From the NCBI RefSeq assembly GCF_009389715.1, contig NC_052392.1, forward strand, positions 40,281,668 through 40,345,667: 64,000 bases of DNA, given 5' to 3'. Shown here one piece after another: positions 49,236-59,259 of the stretch; the stretch's first letter is position 1; each line of letters starts with the position of its first letter. Both the position numbers and the translations under genes were made by a program. The stretch is from Phoenix dactylifera. Its lineage: Eukaryota; Streptophyta; Magnoliopsida; Arecales; Arecaceae. Under the pieces are notes generated by a model that searched no databases, had not been told where the DNA came from, and saw nothing but the letters and a program-made list of their open reading frames with translations.

Positions 49236-49243
49236 TATATATA
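49236..49243 (+). promoter_or_regulatory. TATA box of the chitinase gene
   Basis: TATATATA lies 47 bases before the chosen ATG at 49283. With the usual spacing, transcription starts near 49266. That places the out-of-frame ATG at 49254 upstream of the mRNA and supports 49283 as the start. Confidence 0.6.
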
Positions 49244-49282
49244 CGCATCTCTCATGAAGAAGTCATTTATCCATTCAAAGCC

Positions 49283-50495
49283 ATGGCTTGTGCTATTGTT
49301 AGCAGCTCTATCTCTTCTCCTCTTATCCTATCCTTCCTCCTCTTCTTCTCTTCTTCCATTCTTTCCTTTCTCTCCCATGCCGAGGCTCGCTACGATCCTA
49401 GTTATGGCTCCCCTATATCATCAATCATCTCCGAGGAGCTCTTCAACTCTATATTTCTCCACAAGGATGATAGTGCTTGCCCTGCTAAAGGGTTCTACAC
49501 CTACTTCTCTTTTGTTCAAGCAACCAAGTGCTTCCCCCGGTTTGGCAACACTGGGGACGGAGCTACCCGAAAGCGCGAGGTTGCTGCATTTCTCGCTCAA
49601 ATCTCCCACGAGACAACAGGTATATACATTAGCACTTAGAGCTTCATACATACATGCATGTGTACATGCATAAATACGCATGTACGGTCATATAGGAAGG
49701 CTCGTAGCGTTATCCATGGGAACAAGTGGATATATATGATGATCTGATTAATTAACGCGTACATGGTTGGTTGATTTGCGTATCCGTTAGGAGGGTGGGC
49801 AACGGCACCGGATGGCCCTTATGCTTGGGGTCTGTGCTTCAAGGAAGAGGTGAGCCCACAGAGCAACTACTGCGACTCCACGAACCAGGAATGGCCTTGC
49901 TATCCTGGCAAGTCCTACAAGGGAAGAGGACCCATCCAGCTCTCATGGTAAGATAAATTATTATCCTCCTTAAAAACGTTTGCCATTCAGGGATCATTCA
50001 TCTCAACTAAGTAGTTAAAATCCAAACCTATAGACCCAAGGATGAAGGGTCGTTTCCACATTTTGGGACACTCCAAAGATGGTTGGCTATGATATCTATC
50101 TGATGCTCGAGATGTTGGACCCTGGCAGGAACTACAACTATGGCCCAGCTGGCCGAGCCTTGGGATTTGATGGGCTGAAAAATCCGGAGATCGTAGCGAA
50201 TAATTCGGCGATCGCATTCAAGACGGCGTTGTGGTTCTGGATGACGGAACGGAAGCCGAAGCCGTCGTGCCACGACGTGATGGTGGGCCGGTACCGGCCC
50301 ACGGCGGCGGACCGGGAGGCGAACCGGACCGCCGGGTTTGGGCTGGTGACGAACATAATAAATGGTGGGCTGGAATGCGGAATTCCGGACGACAGCCGGG
50401 TCAACGACCGGATCGGTTACTACAAGAGATACGCCCAGTTGTTCGACGTGGATGTGGGGCCCAACTTGGATTGTGCCAATCAAAAGCCCTTCTAG
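49283..50495 (+). CDS. Secreted GH19 endochitinase without chitin-binding domain
   Basis: Hydrolyses beta-1,4-GlcNAc chains of chitin and is commonly a defence protein. Three exons: 49283-49619, 49791-49947 and 50129-50495, joining in phase to 286 aa. The signal peptide is about residues 1-35 (hydrophobic, Ser/Leu/Phe-rich, ending SHAEA). The mature protein goes straight into the GH19 domain with no Cys-rich hevein domain, so it is class II-like. The catalytic Glu pair is E110 in SHETTGGWAT and E132 in LCFKEE, 22 residues apart as in barley chitinase. The substrate loop [12 protein letters not shown] is intact, as are [15 protein letters not shown] and the [17 protein letters not shown] end. 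The start has a strong context (GCCATGG). Introns lie after SHETT and within the Trp of LSW. The frame is intact and it is likely functional. Confidence 0.95.
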
Positions 50496-50499
50496 CTAG

Positions 50500-53400
50500 T
50501 CATTGGAATTTTTGGTCCTTTTGTCTTTGATTCTTCGATAAATAATCCTGAATGGTTTTCAATGGCCCGATCAGCCAAAAGAAAAAAAAGGCCAAAAGCC
50601 AATATATATGATCAATAATTTTAAAGAAATAATAAATCTTAGGTGATGTGAGTTATGTAAGGCTTGAACTATGTCATAATTATGGGATACATATAGCTTC
50701 GGTCTACGTACGTATTTATTTATTTTTTGGACTTCTTAAGTCCGATAGCTGGCTGAGACTGGAGTTGCTGTGCAAGCTAGAGGTTCCTGATTGTATAAAT
50801 TTTGATGTCACCTAATTAAAACTTTAGAAACCGCATTAATTAATGGTGGAACAAGGCTTACCCTCTCAATGACAGACGCCCGTGTATTACATGATGGCGG
50901 CGATTTAGTGAGGCCAGTGCGATAGCTTGCCGTCTCATGCGTTAGGTGGGCCCTTCAGAGAAACTATGGCTACGGAGATGGCCACTTCGTCAGAAGAGGA
51001 GGTAGCCTTGAGAAGCACCACCGATCGGGGGGAGGGAGGGAGCCTTCCTGCGTTAGGGTTCGTGAGGGGGCTCTTGTTTTCTTCGCACGATTAGGTTCTT
51101 TTTGTGCGCTATATTACAAAGAGATATAATTATGATCGAGCATTTTGATAAAAAAATAAAATTAATATAGTTTACTGATATATATCCAAAATTATTTTGG
51201 AGAGAGGCGTGTCATTTGCCCCCCTTCTTTCTGTAACCGAGCTGAGCTATCTTGCTCGGGTTACAGAAGTAGCTTTTTCAGAAAGGCCTCTTTAATGAAG
51301 ATCGCCGAGCAGGACGCATGGTGCCTTTTCATTGAGAAAATAAAGATTTTTCAAATCCCATATTTATGAAGGATGTGGCTTGCTGCTCTTCCCAAAGTGC
51401 TGCAATCATGGGTGAGACGTTCATGAGTTTAATAGGTTTCTGGGTCTCAGCGGCATTCCAAGTGGGTCGCCTTGGGTCTCTCTGCTCCTAAGTCCAAAAT
51501 ACAGAAAGCTCTTCCCACTTTTTTCTACTTATTCACTATTTTTTTTGCAATCTTTTATTTGGATAATTAAAGAAGTCGATCGGATCTAACCTTCCAGATG
51601 ATCATGCTTGTTGAAGGAGGATTGGGCTGAACGGATTGTTGTACCTTTAGAACGTTATCACCATACATCCATACTAGAAGGTGAATTATGTTCTTAGGAT
51701 AGTATTCTTTACATGCTTTAATCGAAGGAGCAAACTTTTTTTCACAAGTGCAGCATTATTCTAATAGCAAATGATATCCATTTAATAATAATTCTTGTGC
51801 TTCTAAATAATTTTTATCTAAGCAAATTTGGATAAAATATTGGTTGCCTTAACTATTAGCAAGATTAATATGTTTCGTACGAGATCGATCTACATTGGAA
51901 TAGAATAAGTTATGGTGTCAATAAAACATTGGAGACCGACCGACCATGTCCATGAAGAGTAAAATGGCCATACATATAAGGGGCACATGATGGCTTCACG
52001 CGAGGTTATGGATGATGAAGTCTTTTATAGTAAGCCAAAGATGCTCGAATCGGTGCATGTGAGGCAATTTGACCAATTGTGCGTAGCATATGGACAGTTG
52101 AAATCCCTCATTTTTAAATAGTTAGCATATATTGACTTATTTATGATAGGTTCTAAATAACGGCATTATAGCTGGTCTCAGCCAACCTCATTATTTCATA
52201 TATGCATATAGGATAATGAGAGAAAAAATAGCAGTTTTTTTTTTTTTTTTGATATAACGGCGGTTCACATGCGATGGATGTGAGTACAATCAACTGAATC
52301 AAAAAAGATTGCAGTCTTTCATCTAACATTGGTTATAGCAATCCATTATTTTACCTTACTTCTTTCTCCAAATAAAATACTATTTTACATTTATTTTTTT
52401 GCATTATTTTTTTTGGGTCAAATGATTGTACGGGCTAAAAATATCTTTTGTTCAATGAAAAGTAAAAGAAAAAGATAATGCCATTATTTTTCTGTTATTG
52501 TCGATTTTATTAATTATAATATTTTGATGATACTCATTACACTCATTATAATAGTATAATATTGCTATTATTCTCATTAATATTAAAAAGTTTGAAATGT
52601 TACCATTGAGGCAAATAGTGGCTATTATAACTGTTATAATGGTAGATAGCAGTTATGGTGGAGATCCATCATAATGCATAACGTATTATTTAAAATCTTG
52701 ATTTAGCTTTTACGTTGGTGCTTGATCACTCCATGTCACCGTAAGCAAAAGCATGGCGCATTAATTATCATCTAGGGTGCTGTAAGAGGTGTAATTGAGC
52801 TTGAGCTATTTGAGATTGAATGTGATCAAACTTCACCTATAACTTTTTTTGATGCATGAAGTTTGAGACTAAGATTAGCTCATTTATTATATTATTAAGC
52901 TTATTTTTGAATTAAATTAAAGATAAATCTATTTTGATAAGTTCGATAGCCTTTTTTTTTGTTTTTTGAGAAGCAATAGTCTTAAATCTAAGTTGAAATC
53001 AGTTTGAGCTTATAATAGGCTCAGTGCAAGCTCACTAAAAAGCTATTCAAGCTCATCAATTCTATACTCACTTGTTCCTTTTCAATTGAAAGATGAAAGG
53101 CCAGTCACTACATTTAGTTTAACATATTGTGAGTCTGCGAATAAGGTTCAAGCTTGGTTTAACTATACATATTTGAATCAAGTTTGATATAGCTTATTTT
53201 GAGCCAAGATTAAGCTATGCTCGAGTTGCTCATAGCAATAAATTGGTAATTCTATTTGTCGGCATGATGCACATTTCATCGAGAGATTTTCAAGAAGCAT
53301 GATCGTGGCAATCCTGACTTGAATGGAAAGATGAGAATAATGGTAAAGATCAAAAGATATGGAGGCATTGCAATCTTGGCCAACATCAATATAGCATTCA

Positions 53401-54270
53401 AAGGCGTTAGGTCAAATCTTTAATACCCCGTTATTTCTTTTGGGACCAGTAGTGAAATTAAATTAAATAGCTTAGGTTCTAGACGTAGCAATGTTAATCC
53501 TTTTTCTGATACACACACACACACACAGAGAGAGAGTTTGACCCACTTACACATAGCAATGCTGTCAACCTCGAAGTGGAAGCATTTAAGATGCAACAGA
53601 TGAACAGATATCAAATTCCACACAAACAAGGTCGTATGACCATTGGCTTAATCAAGAAAAAAAAATCTCCATTTAATTTCTCCTGGCCATTTAATCAGTA
53701 ATCAACGCTTTCTTTCTTTTTCTTATTCTTTTTATTTAGGGGAGGGGATGGAAGACTGAGTACTTGGAGTATACCACATCCAAGTACTGGGAGAACCACG
53801 TTCAAGTTTCAAAGAACTTGGAACCTCCTTCGTTTGGACCAAATTAGCAACTAATGTGCTGTTTTTGGGTTCAAACCTATAATCAGCATATGAAAGGATC
53901 GATTTGATCAGTTTTATATGAAGCCAAACCTTCACTTCATACAACAACCTCATGTTTTATATTTTTCCCATATATCAACTAATTGCAGAACAATATGCTA
54001 TAAGATGATATATGATAGACTATCAAGCTACTAAAAATGAAACTTTATATGCAATAATTTACGTGAATTCCTAGAGCGTCCATTGGTAGGGTGGTAGTGT
54101 GCCAAGTTCTAAGCCACCAAGGAGACAACAATGCAATAAATTTTTTTTTTTAATCCGATGTAACAAGAGGCATAGCCATCCAAATTTTACTACTCATAAA
54201 GAGCAAGTAGATTCATACAAAGCCAAATAAGGCTGAAAAAAAAAAATCAGCAAACGGAAGCAAATTTAGT
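50500..54270. other. Gene-poor spacer
   Basis: No gene is supported. A poly(T)-GATATAACGG junction at about 52234-52265 looks like another LINE/SINE 3' end in minus orientation. A GC-richer stretch at 50870-51100 could be the start of a transposon, but no protein was identified. (AC)n-(AG)n lies at about 53511-53538. AT-rich sequence fills the rest. Confidence 0.45.
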
Positions 54271-54299
54271 CAGAAAAATGAAAGATGCAGGGTTAGAAC

Positions 54300-54463
54300 C
54301 ATGGTCTGCGCACGGGCCGGTACGTACCGGTCCGGCCTGGGATCGGTACCAGATCAACGTAAAATTCGGTACCGGTAGTTTATCGTTGGAGAACGATATG
54401 GGACCGATACGTACCGGTTCGGCCGCCACCGGTACGCCGACCGGTACCGGTACAGCGGACCTT
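54300..54463. mobile_element. MITE rich in GGTACC palindromes, 9-bp target-site duplication
   Basis: A 164-base element is bounded by perfect 9-base direct repeats GGTTAGAAC (54291-54299 and 54464-54472). The ends form short imperfect inverted repeats: ATGGTCTGCG on the left, AAGGTCCGCT read from the right. The interior is built from overlapping ACCGGTAC, GTACGTAC and GGTACCGG palindromes and is much GC-richer than the flanks. A 9-base duplication fits a Mutator-like MITE; a hAT origin (8 bases) is possible. Confidence 0.7.
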
Positions 54464-54538
54464 GGTTAGAACAATGTTTAGAGGAGGTAAACTAGAATAG
54501 AATATAGTTTTCTAGAACATTATTGAAGAGGAGCTGAG

Positions 54539-54868
54539 TGTGAGGATCCATGCGAGCATGTGTTTAATTCCACATCAGTTATTCGCTGGATAAATCTTAG
54601 ATACTTATACAAGATCAAGAAATCCAAATAATACCTTTCGACTAGCTATTTTGGGTGAGGTCCTGAATTATTACCAATGTTATCAGAGTAAATTCGGCTC
54701 ATAGCCTATGCGAACTAGGGGACACTACAATACAGATTTATGGAGGCTGATTACGGGCCGTGATGTTTGTGATTAGATTTGAATAGATTTGAACTTTTAG
54801 TCAGACGAGGATGTCAGGACTTGAACTTGAACGGAATGAGTTTTTGGTTAAAGTCCTGGGTTGTGACA
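54539..54868 (+). mobile_element. TRIM copy B with a mostly missing 3' LTR
   Basis: The 5' LTR spans about 54539-54674 (TGTGAGGATCCATGCGAGCA onward). The internal region is 54675-54835, with a degraded primer-binding site. Only the tail of the 3' LTR remains (to TTGTGACA at 54868). The flanks CTGAG (54534-54538) and CGGAG (54869-54873) match at 4 of 5 bases. It is a broken, non-coding fossil of the family defined at 32176-32611. Confidence 0.8.
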
Positions 54869-55004
54869 CGGAGTAAATGACCAAAAATCAAAGTAGATAA
54901 CCGGAGATCTAAGTAAAAACCAAGAACAGCCGACTATGATTTTTATGCTCCACCAAAGCTTTCTATTTCAGAGGGGGGTCATACATGCCGCCACCGCCCA
55001 TAAT

Positions 55005-55012
55005 TATATATA
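55005..55012 (+). promoter_or_regulatory. TATA box of the PPR gene
   Basis: TATATATA lies 48 bases before the ATG at 55053, implying a leader of about 15-20 bases and supporting the first ATG (MPRAGIMRV) as start. Confidence 0.5.
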
Positions 55013-55052
55013 TTCCCCCAATCTATATCCTTACCTCTAATTACAGTGTGTC

Positions 55053-57230
55053 ATGCCAAGGGCAGGCATTATGAGAGTCCCATTGTCCCCCTTAAACCCC
55101 TCCAAAACCCATTCCTCAAGCATCCCATTCTTCCATCCCCCAAGCCCTCAGCTAAGATGCACCTCCCACGAAGTCCATCACCACCACAACGCCACCCACC
55201 TCCACACCCTCCTAACCACGACCACAAGCAACCGTCCCAACCCAAAGCATGCCACCCAAATCCACGCCCAGCTCATCACCACCAACTCCCTCCCCATCCC
55301 CCTCCTCCACACCCAGCTCATCAACCTCTACGCCAAGTCCGGCCAGCTCCCCCAAGCCCTCCTCACCTTCAAAACCACCCGAGAACACAGCAACGTAGTC
55401 ACCTGGACCTCCCTCATCACCCACTTGGCCCAATCCCACCAACCATTTGAGGCCCTCTCCCTCTTTGCCCATTTAAAGAGGGAAGGCCTCGGCCCCAACC
55501 CCTACACCTTTTCCGCCGTGCTCCCTGCTTGCGCCGAAACCCGCTCCGTCTTGCATGGTTCGCAGGTGCATGGGCTTGCATGCAAGCACGGCGTCGACGC
55601 CGACGTCTTTGTTGCGAGTGCGTTGGCTGATACGTATGCCAAATGCGGCGATATGCATGCATCCAAAAGGGTGTTTGATGAAATGCCTCGGAGAAACCTT
55701 GTCTCGTGGAATGCCATTATAGTGGGGTTTGTGAGAAACAAGCTTTATGACGAGGCAGTATGGATGTTCCGAGCATTGCTCGTGGATGGATCGGCGAGCC
55801 CGGATCAAGTGAGCATTTCTAGTGTTTTGAGTGCCTGTGCAAACTCTGGCGGACTGGGTTTCGGCGGGCGAGTGCATGCGCATGTGGTTAAGCTTGGATT
55901 GGAGTCGGTAGCTTATGTCAAGAACTCGCTAATCGATATGTACAGCAAATGTGGGCGCTTTGAAGAGGCTTCGGGGTTGTTTGATATTATGAATGAGAGA
56001 GATGTTGTCGCTTGGAATACCATGATGACGGGTTGGGTCCAAAATGATCACTTTGAAGAAGCTTGCAGCTGTTTCCAGGCGATGATGAGAGAAGAAATTC
56101 TCCCTGATGAGGCTTCCTTTTCGACCGTCCTCCATGCTTCAGCCAGCCTAGCAGCATGGGGCCAGGGGGCTGCAATTCACACCCTGATCATAAAAACCGG
56201 GTTCGGTAACAACCAGTGCGCCGGGAGCTCCTTGATAACCATGTATGCCAAATGTGGTAGCTTGGATGATGCATATCGATCGTTTCAGGAGATGAAACAC
56301 CATCAAAATGTGGTATCGTGGACAGCCATGATTGCAGCCTTCCAGCAGCATGGGCATGCTAACCGTGTCATCGAATTGTTTGACAGGATGTTGGAAGAGG
56401 GCATGGAACCGGATTACGTAACATTTGTTTGCATTCTTTCAGCTTGCAGCCACAGCGGGCTTATAGAACAGGGATTCAGATACTTCACGTCAATGTCTCA
56501 GGTTCACAATATGGCACCGGGGAAAGAGCATTATGCTTGCATGGTTGATATGCTTGCCCGGGCTGGCCGTTTGGCTGAAGCGAAGCAGTTCATTGATACG
56601 ATGCCGATCAAGCCTGATGCTTCGGTATGGGGAGCTCTGCTTGGAGCTTGTGGTAAGAGCGGAAATCTGGAATTGGGAAAAGAAGTTGCTCGGAGACTAT
56701 TCGAGATCGAACCAGATAACCCTGGAAACTATGTGCTTCTTGCAAACCTGTATGCGAGACATGGGAGGCTGGAGGAGGCCAAGGAGGTCAGGAGATTGAT
56801 GGGGTACAACGGGGTGAGGAAGGAGACCGGTTGCAGCTGGATTGATGTCAAGAACAAGACATACGTGTTTACAGTGCATGACCAATCCCATCCGAGGACA
56901 CGGGAGACTTATGAGATGTTGCGAAGGATGGAGGAGCTGGTGAGGGTGAAGGGATATGTTGCTGACATCCAGTTTGCTGTCAATGATGTGGGAGAGTACA
57001 AGGAGCAGAGCTTGTGGTATCATAGTGAGAGGCTGGCACTGGCATTCGGGCTGATAAGTTTGCCCATGGATGCACCAATCCGGATAAAGAAGAACCTGAG
57101 GACTTGTGGAGATTGTCATACTGTTATGAAGCTTGCTTCTGGGATCTTCAGCCGGGAGATTGTATTGAGAGATACCAACCGCTTTCATCGGTTTGCCGGT
57201 GGATCATGTTCTTGCGGGGATTACTGGTGA
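55053..57230 (+). CDS. PLS-class pentatricopeptide repeat protein with E and DYW domains
   Basis: An intronless 725-aa organellar RNA-editing factor. PPR proteins bind a specific RNA, and the DYW domain is a cytidine deaminase (C-to-U). The N-terminus (about 1-60) is Ser/Pro/His-rich and probably a transit peptide; which organelle cannot be told. PLS repeats run from about 70 to 530 (for example VVTWTSLITHLAQSHQPFEA, NLVSWNAIIVGFVRNKLYDE, DVVAWNTMMTGWVQNDHFEE). E/E+ motifs follow (PDASVWGALLGACGKSGN). The DYW domain begins near residue 594. It has the deaminase zinc site H657-S-E659 (YHSERLALAF) with C685-x-x-C688-H (CGDCH), and the exact CSCGDYW end. The frame is intact. The 5' 400 bases are extremely C-rich, giving spurious ORFs in other frames. 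The editing target cannot be predicted here. Confidence 0.95.
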   Translation: MPRAGIMRVPLSPLNPSKTHSSSIPFFHPPSPQLRCTSHEVHHHHNATHLHTLLTTTTSNRPNPKHATQIHAQLITTNSLPIPLLHTQLINLYAKSGQLPQALLTFKTTREHSNVVTWTSLITHLAQSHQPFEALSLFAHLKREGLGPNPYTFSAVLPACAETRSVLHGSQVHGLACKHGVDADVFVASALADTYAKCGDMHASKRVFDEMPRRNLVSWNAIIVGFVRNKLYDEAVWMFRALLVDGSASPDQVSISSVLSACANSGGLGFGGRVHAHVVKLGLESVAYVKNSLIDMYSKCGRFEEASGLFDIMNERDVVAWNTMMTGWVQNDHFEEACSCFQAMMREEILPDEASFSTVLHASASLAAWGQGAAIHTLIIKTGFGNNQCAGSSLITMYAKCGSLDDAYRSFQEMKHHQNVVSWTAMIAAFQQHGHANRVIELFDRMLEEGMEPDYVTFVCILSACSHSGLIEQGFRYFTSMSQVHNMAPGKEHYACMVDMLARAGRLAEAKQFIDTMPIKPDASVWGALLGACGKSGNLELGKEVARRLFEIEPDNPGNYVLLANLYARHGRLEEAKEVRRLMGYNGVRKETGCSWIDVKNKTYVFTVHDQSHPRTRETYEMLRRMEELVRVKGYVADIQFAVNDVGEYKEQSLWYHSERLALAFGLISLPMDAPIRIKKNLRTCGDCHTVMKLASGIFSREIVLRDTNRFHRFAGGSCSCGDYW

Positions 57231-57379
57231 AAAAAGAAGTGATTCTGAATGTGATGCCAAGAAGCCATAATTGGGGGATGAAAAGTAGATCGTCCTGCGA
57301 TTCAGCATGCAACAAGTTCATATCTGGGCAAGAAGTAACAAAAGGAAGCAAGACCGGATCGCTCTAAAGAATAGAGGTG

Positions 57380-59040
57380 GCTGGATAGGGTGCAATGAGG
57401 ACTATTACATTCTAGACATCACAATCTGATGTTTTTCCGTACCCAGACTTCTGCCCTCAAAGTTACTCTTCTTCCAAGTATTCTTAGCTAATTTCAAGCA
57501 GGCAACAATTATCCACCAGTGGAACATCATTATAATGGGTTAGGATTCTGACATTATCCACCCCATATAACCCTGTAAAATTGACTATTATGTAAGCCAT
57601 TTATATTCACAGCCAACTGCCCAATTTGGCAGAAGGGAATCTTTCTTACAAACAACAGTTTTCTTTATGACATTCCAGAGTTCATTTATGAATCTAAAGT
57701 CATATAAAAACAGTATCTCCTTCTGAAGCTCAAATTGGAGGACATCCTTCAGCCTATGGTGTCCAGGTGCTTCGGATTTCTTGATATCATTATCCATGCA
57801 GTTCAGCCATGGGAATAGCGTGTTTGGAAGCCAGTCTTCTTTCTCAGCCTTGTTTTTTCTTTAAGCTATCTAAGATAGAATATCACAAAAATAAGCACCA
57901 ATCCAGGCTTGAAAATTTGAGCAGATTACTGAAGTGCATGATAAACTTTTACCAATATCCTATACTTAGTAGTGCAGTGGGTGATCCAATCGGAAAGAAA
58001 AAAGATTTTCTTCAATTCGCTCAACTCGAATCTCTCAGAAGATAATTGAAAGAAAATAGAAGAATTTTGAAAGTTAGACTTTATGTTTCCTTTTCTTTCA
58101 TTAACAATTAAAAAAAATGAGGTACATACTCTTTATTTATAATGCATAATTTGGGTTGAACTCTTTTCTCTAAAATAGACATCTTTAGTAGAAATCTTAT
58201 AGAAGAAGCTAAAAATCTCGAGGAGGTAGACCTCGACTTATATATCAACTCTGTTTTTTGTTGCTTCATCTGATTCTTCTCGGATGGAAATCTATGCCCA
58301 ATCAAATTCTTACTCGAAAATTGGTCCGTTTCAGGCTCTAAATGATGGAATTTGGATTCGATTGCTAAGGATGCTACCTCCTAAAAGGCGGGCATCATCG
58401 TAGATCTCGAAAAATTATTTGATTTTTTTTTAAAAAAAATATTATCTCAATCGAACATCGTATGACCAAGTTATAGCTTTCAGAAGTTTGGCCTATGACT
58501 CGGTTTTCCGATGTGGCGGATTTTGCTTGTAAACTCTGTCTATCTCTGCTCGTAGTGGCCAAAGTAGTCCATATCGAGTTTGGTGATCCTTCTAGATCCG
58601 TAGGCATTGACTCTATGATCACAACCCTCCAAATGGAAAATCGAGGTTTTGTATTCTGGGGGTGTTTCCCTGAGTCTGCAATTCTAGGTAATTCCAACAG
58701 GTAGTGTCTCCCTTCCTTGCTTCTATTTTTGTGTGTGTGTGTGTGTGTATGTGTGTGTGAAAAGAGATCTGCAGAGGGTGAAAGGAATGGTAATGTTGTA
58801 CCTAATTGATTTTGAAGTCATTATTTCTCAACTAAACCCATGGCCATGTGCAGGTGGCATGCCAAAAAGTCTTCTCCCCAAGTGACACGGCAGCCAACTA
58901 TCCTTCACCACCCTACATTTGCAGACTTAAAGAGAGTTGGGGGAAAAAAAAGATTGATAAATAGAGAGAGAATCAGATCGTTGAGACTGAATTGTGAAGA
59001 AGGCATCCATCTTTCCTAACTTCATTTACAGAACTGTAGA
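57380..59040. other. Spacer after the PPR gene, with dispersed repeat copy 2
   Basis: No gene recognised. About 58430-58545 (CATCGTATGACCAAGTTATA, then TTTGGCCTATGACTCG, then GGCGGATTTTGCTT) is homologous in inverse orientation to 14290-14460. A (GT)n tract lies at about 58730-58759. Confidence 0.5.
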
Positions 59041-59143
59041 GGATAGACGGAGAAAGAGCTTCTTCGACAGCATACATTGATATCCAATGTCCTACTTGCC
59101 AATCCAAACAACACTTCTCCACAGGCACATTCCATATATGCAG

Positions 59144-59249
59144 TTAATACACTCCAAGAGCATTCAGCTCTTCTCTTGCATCAAGAGCTCCAACTTCTTC
59201 ATTTGACAGAATATCAACACTGGGCTCATACAAGTACCACCCTTTTTTC
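59144..59249 (-). CDS. Candidate terminal exon of an unidentified minus-strand gene
   Basis: After a plausible acceptor (TGAATCAG at 59250-59257), the minus strand reads KKGWYLYEPSVDILSNEEVG then ALDAREELNALGVY and a TAA stop at 59146-59144. The composition is acidic and protein-like rather than noise. A possible preceding exon is 59806-59749, bounded by CCACAG and a good donor GTAAGA. Depending on the acceptors used, it reads KLSWPKRKCLR or LDSLSLVGQKGSAS. I cannot name the family, and no convincing 5' exons were found between 59810 and 62270. It could be an incomplete gene, or a decayed one. Confidence 0.4.
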
Positions 59250-59259
59250 CTGATTCACA

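Noticed and set aside
49224-49673. Alternative chitinase-region ORF with a hydrophobic start (ATG at 49254) as an upstream ORF
   Set aside because: The ATG lies only about 11 bases after the TATA box and so is probably upstream of the transcript start. The chitinase ATG at 49283 has the stronger context and encodes a complete signal peptide in frame.
55046-55450. Pro/His-rich 134-codon ORF overlapping the PPR gene start
   Set aside because: It is a frame shadow of the C-rich 5' end of the PPR coding sequence.
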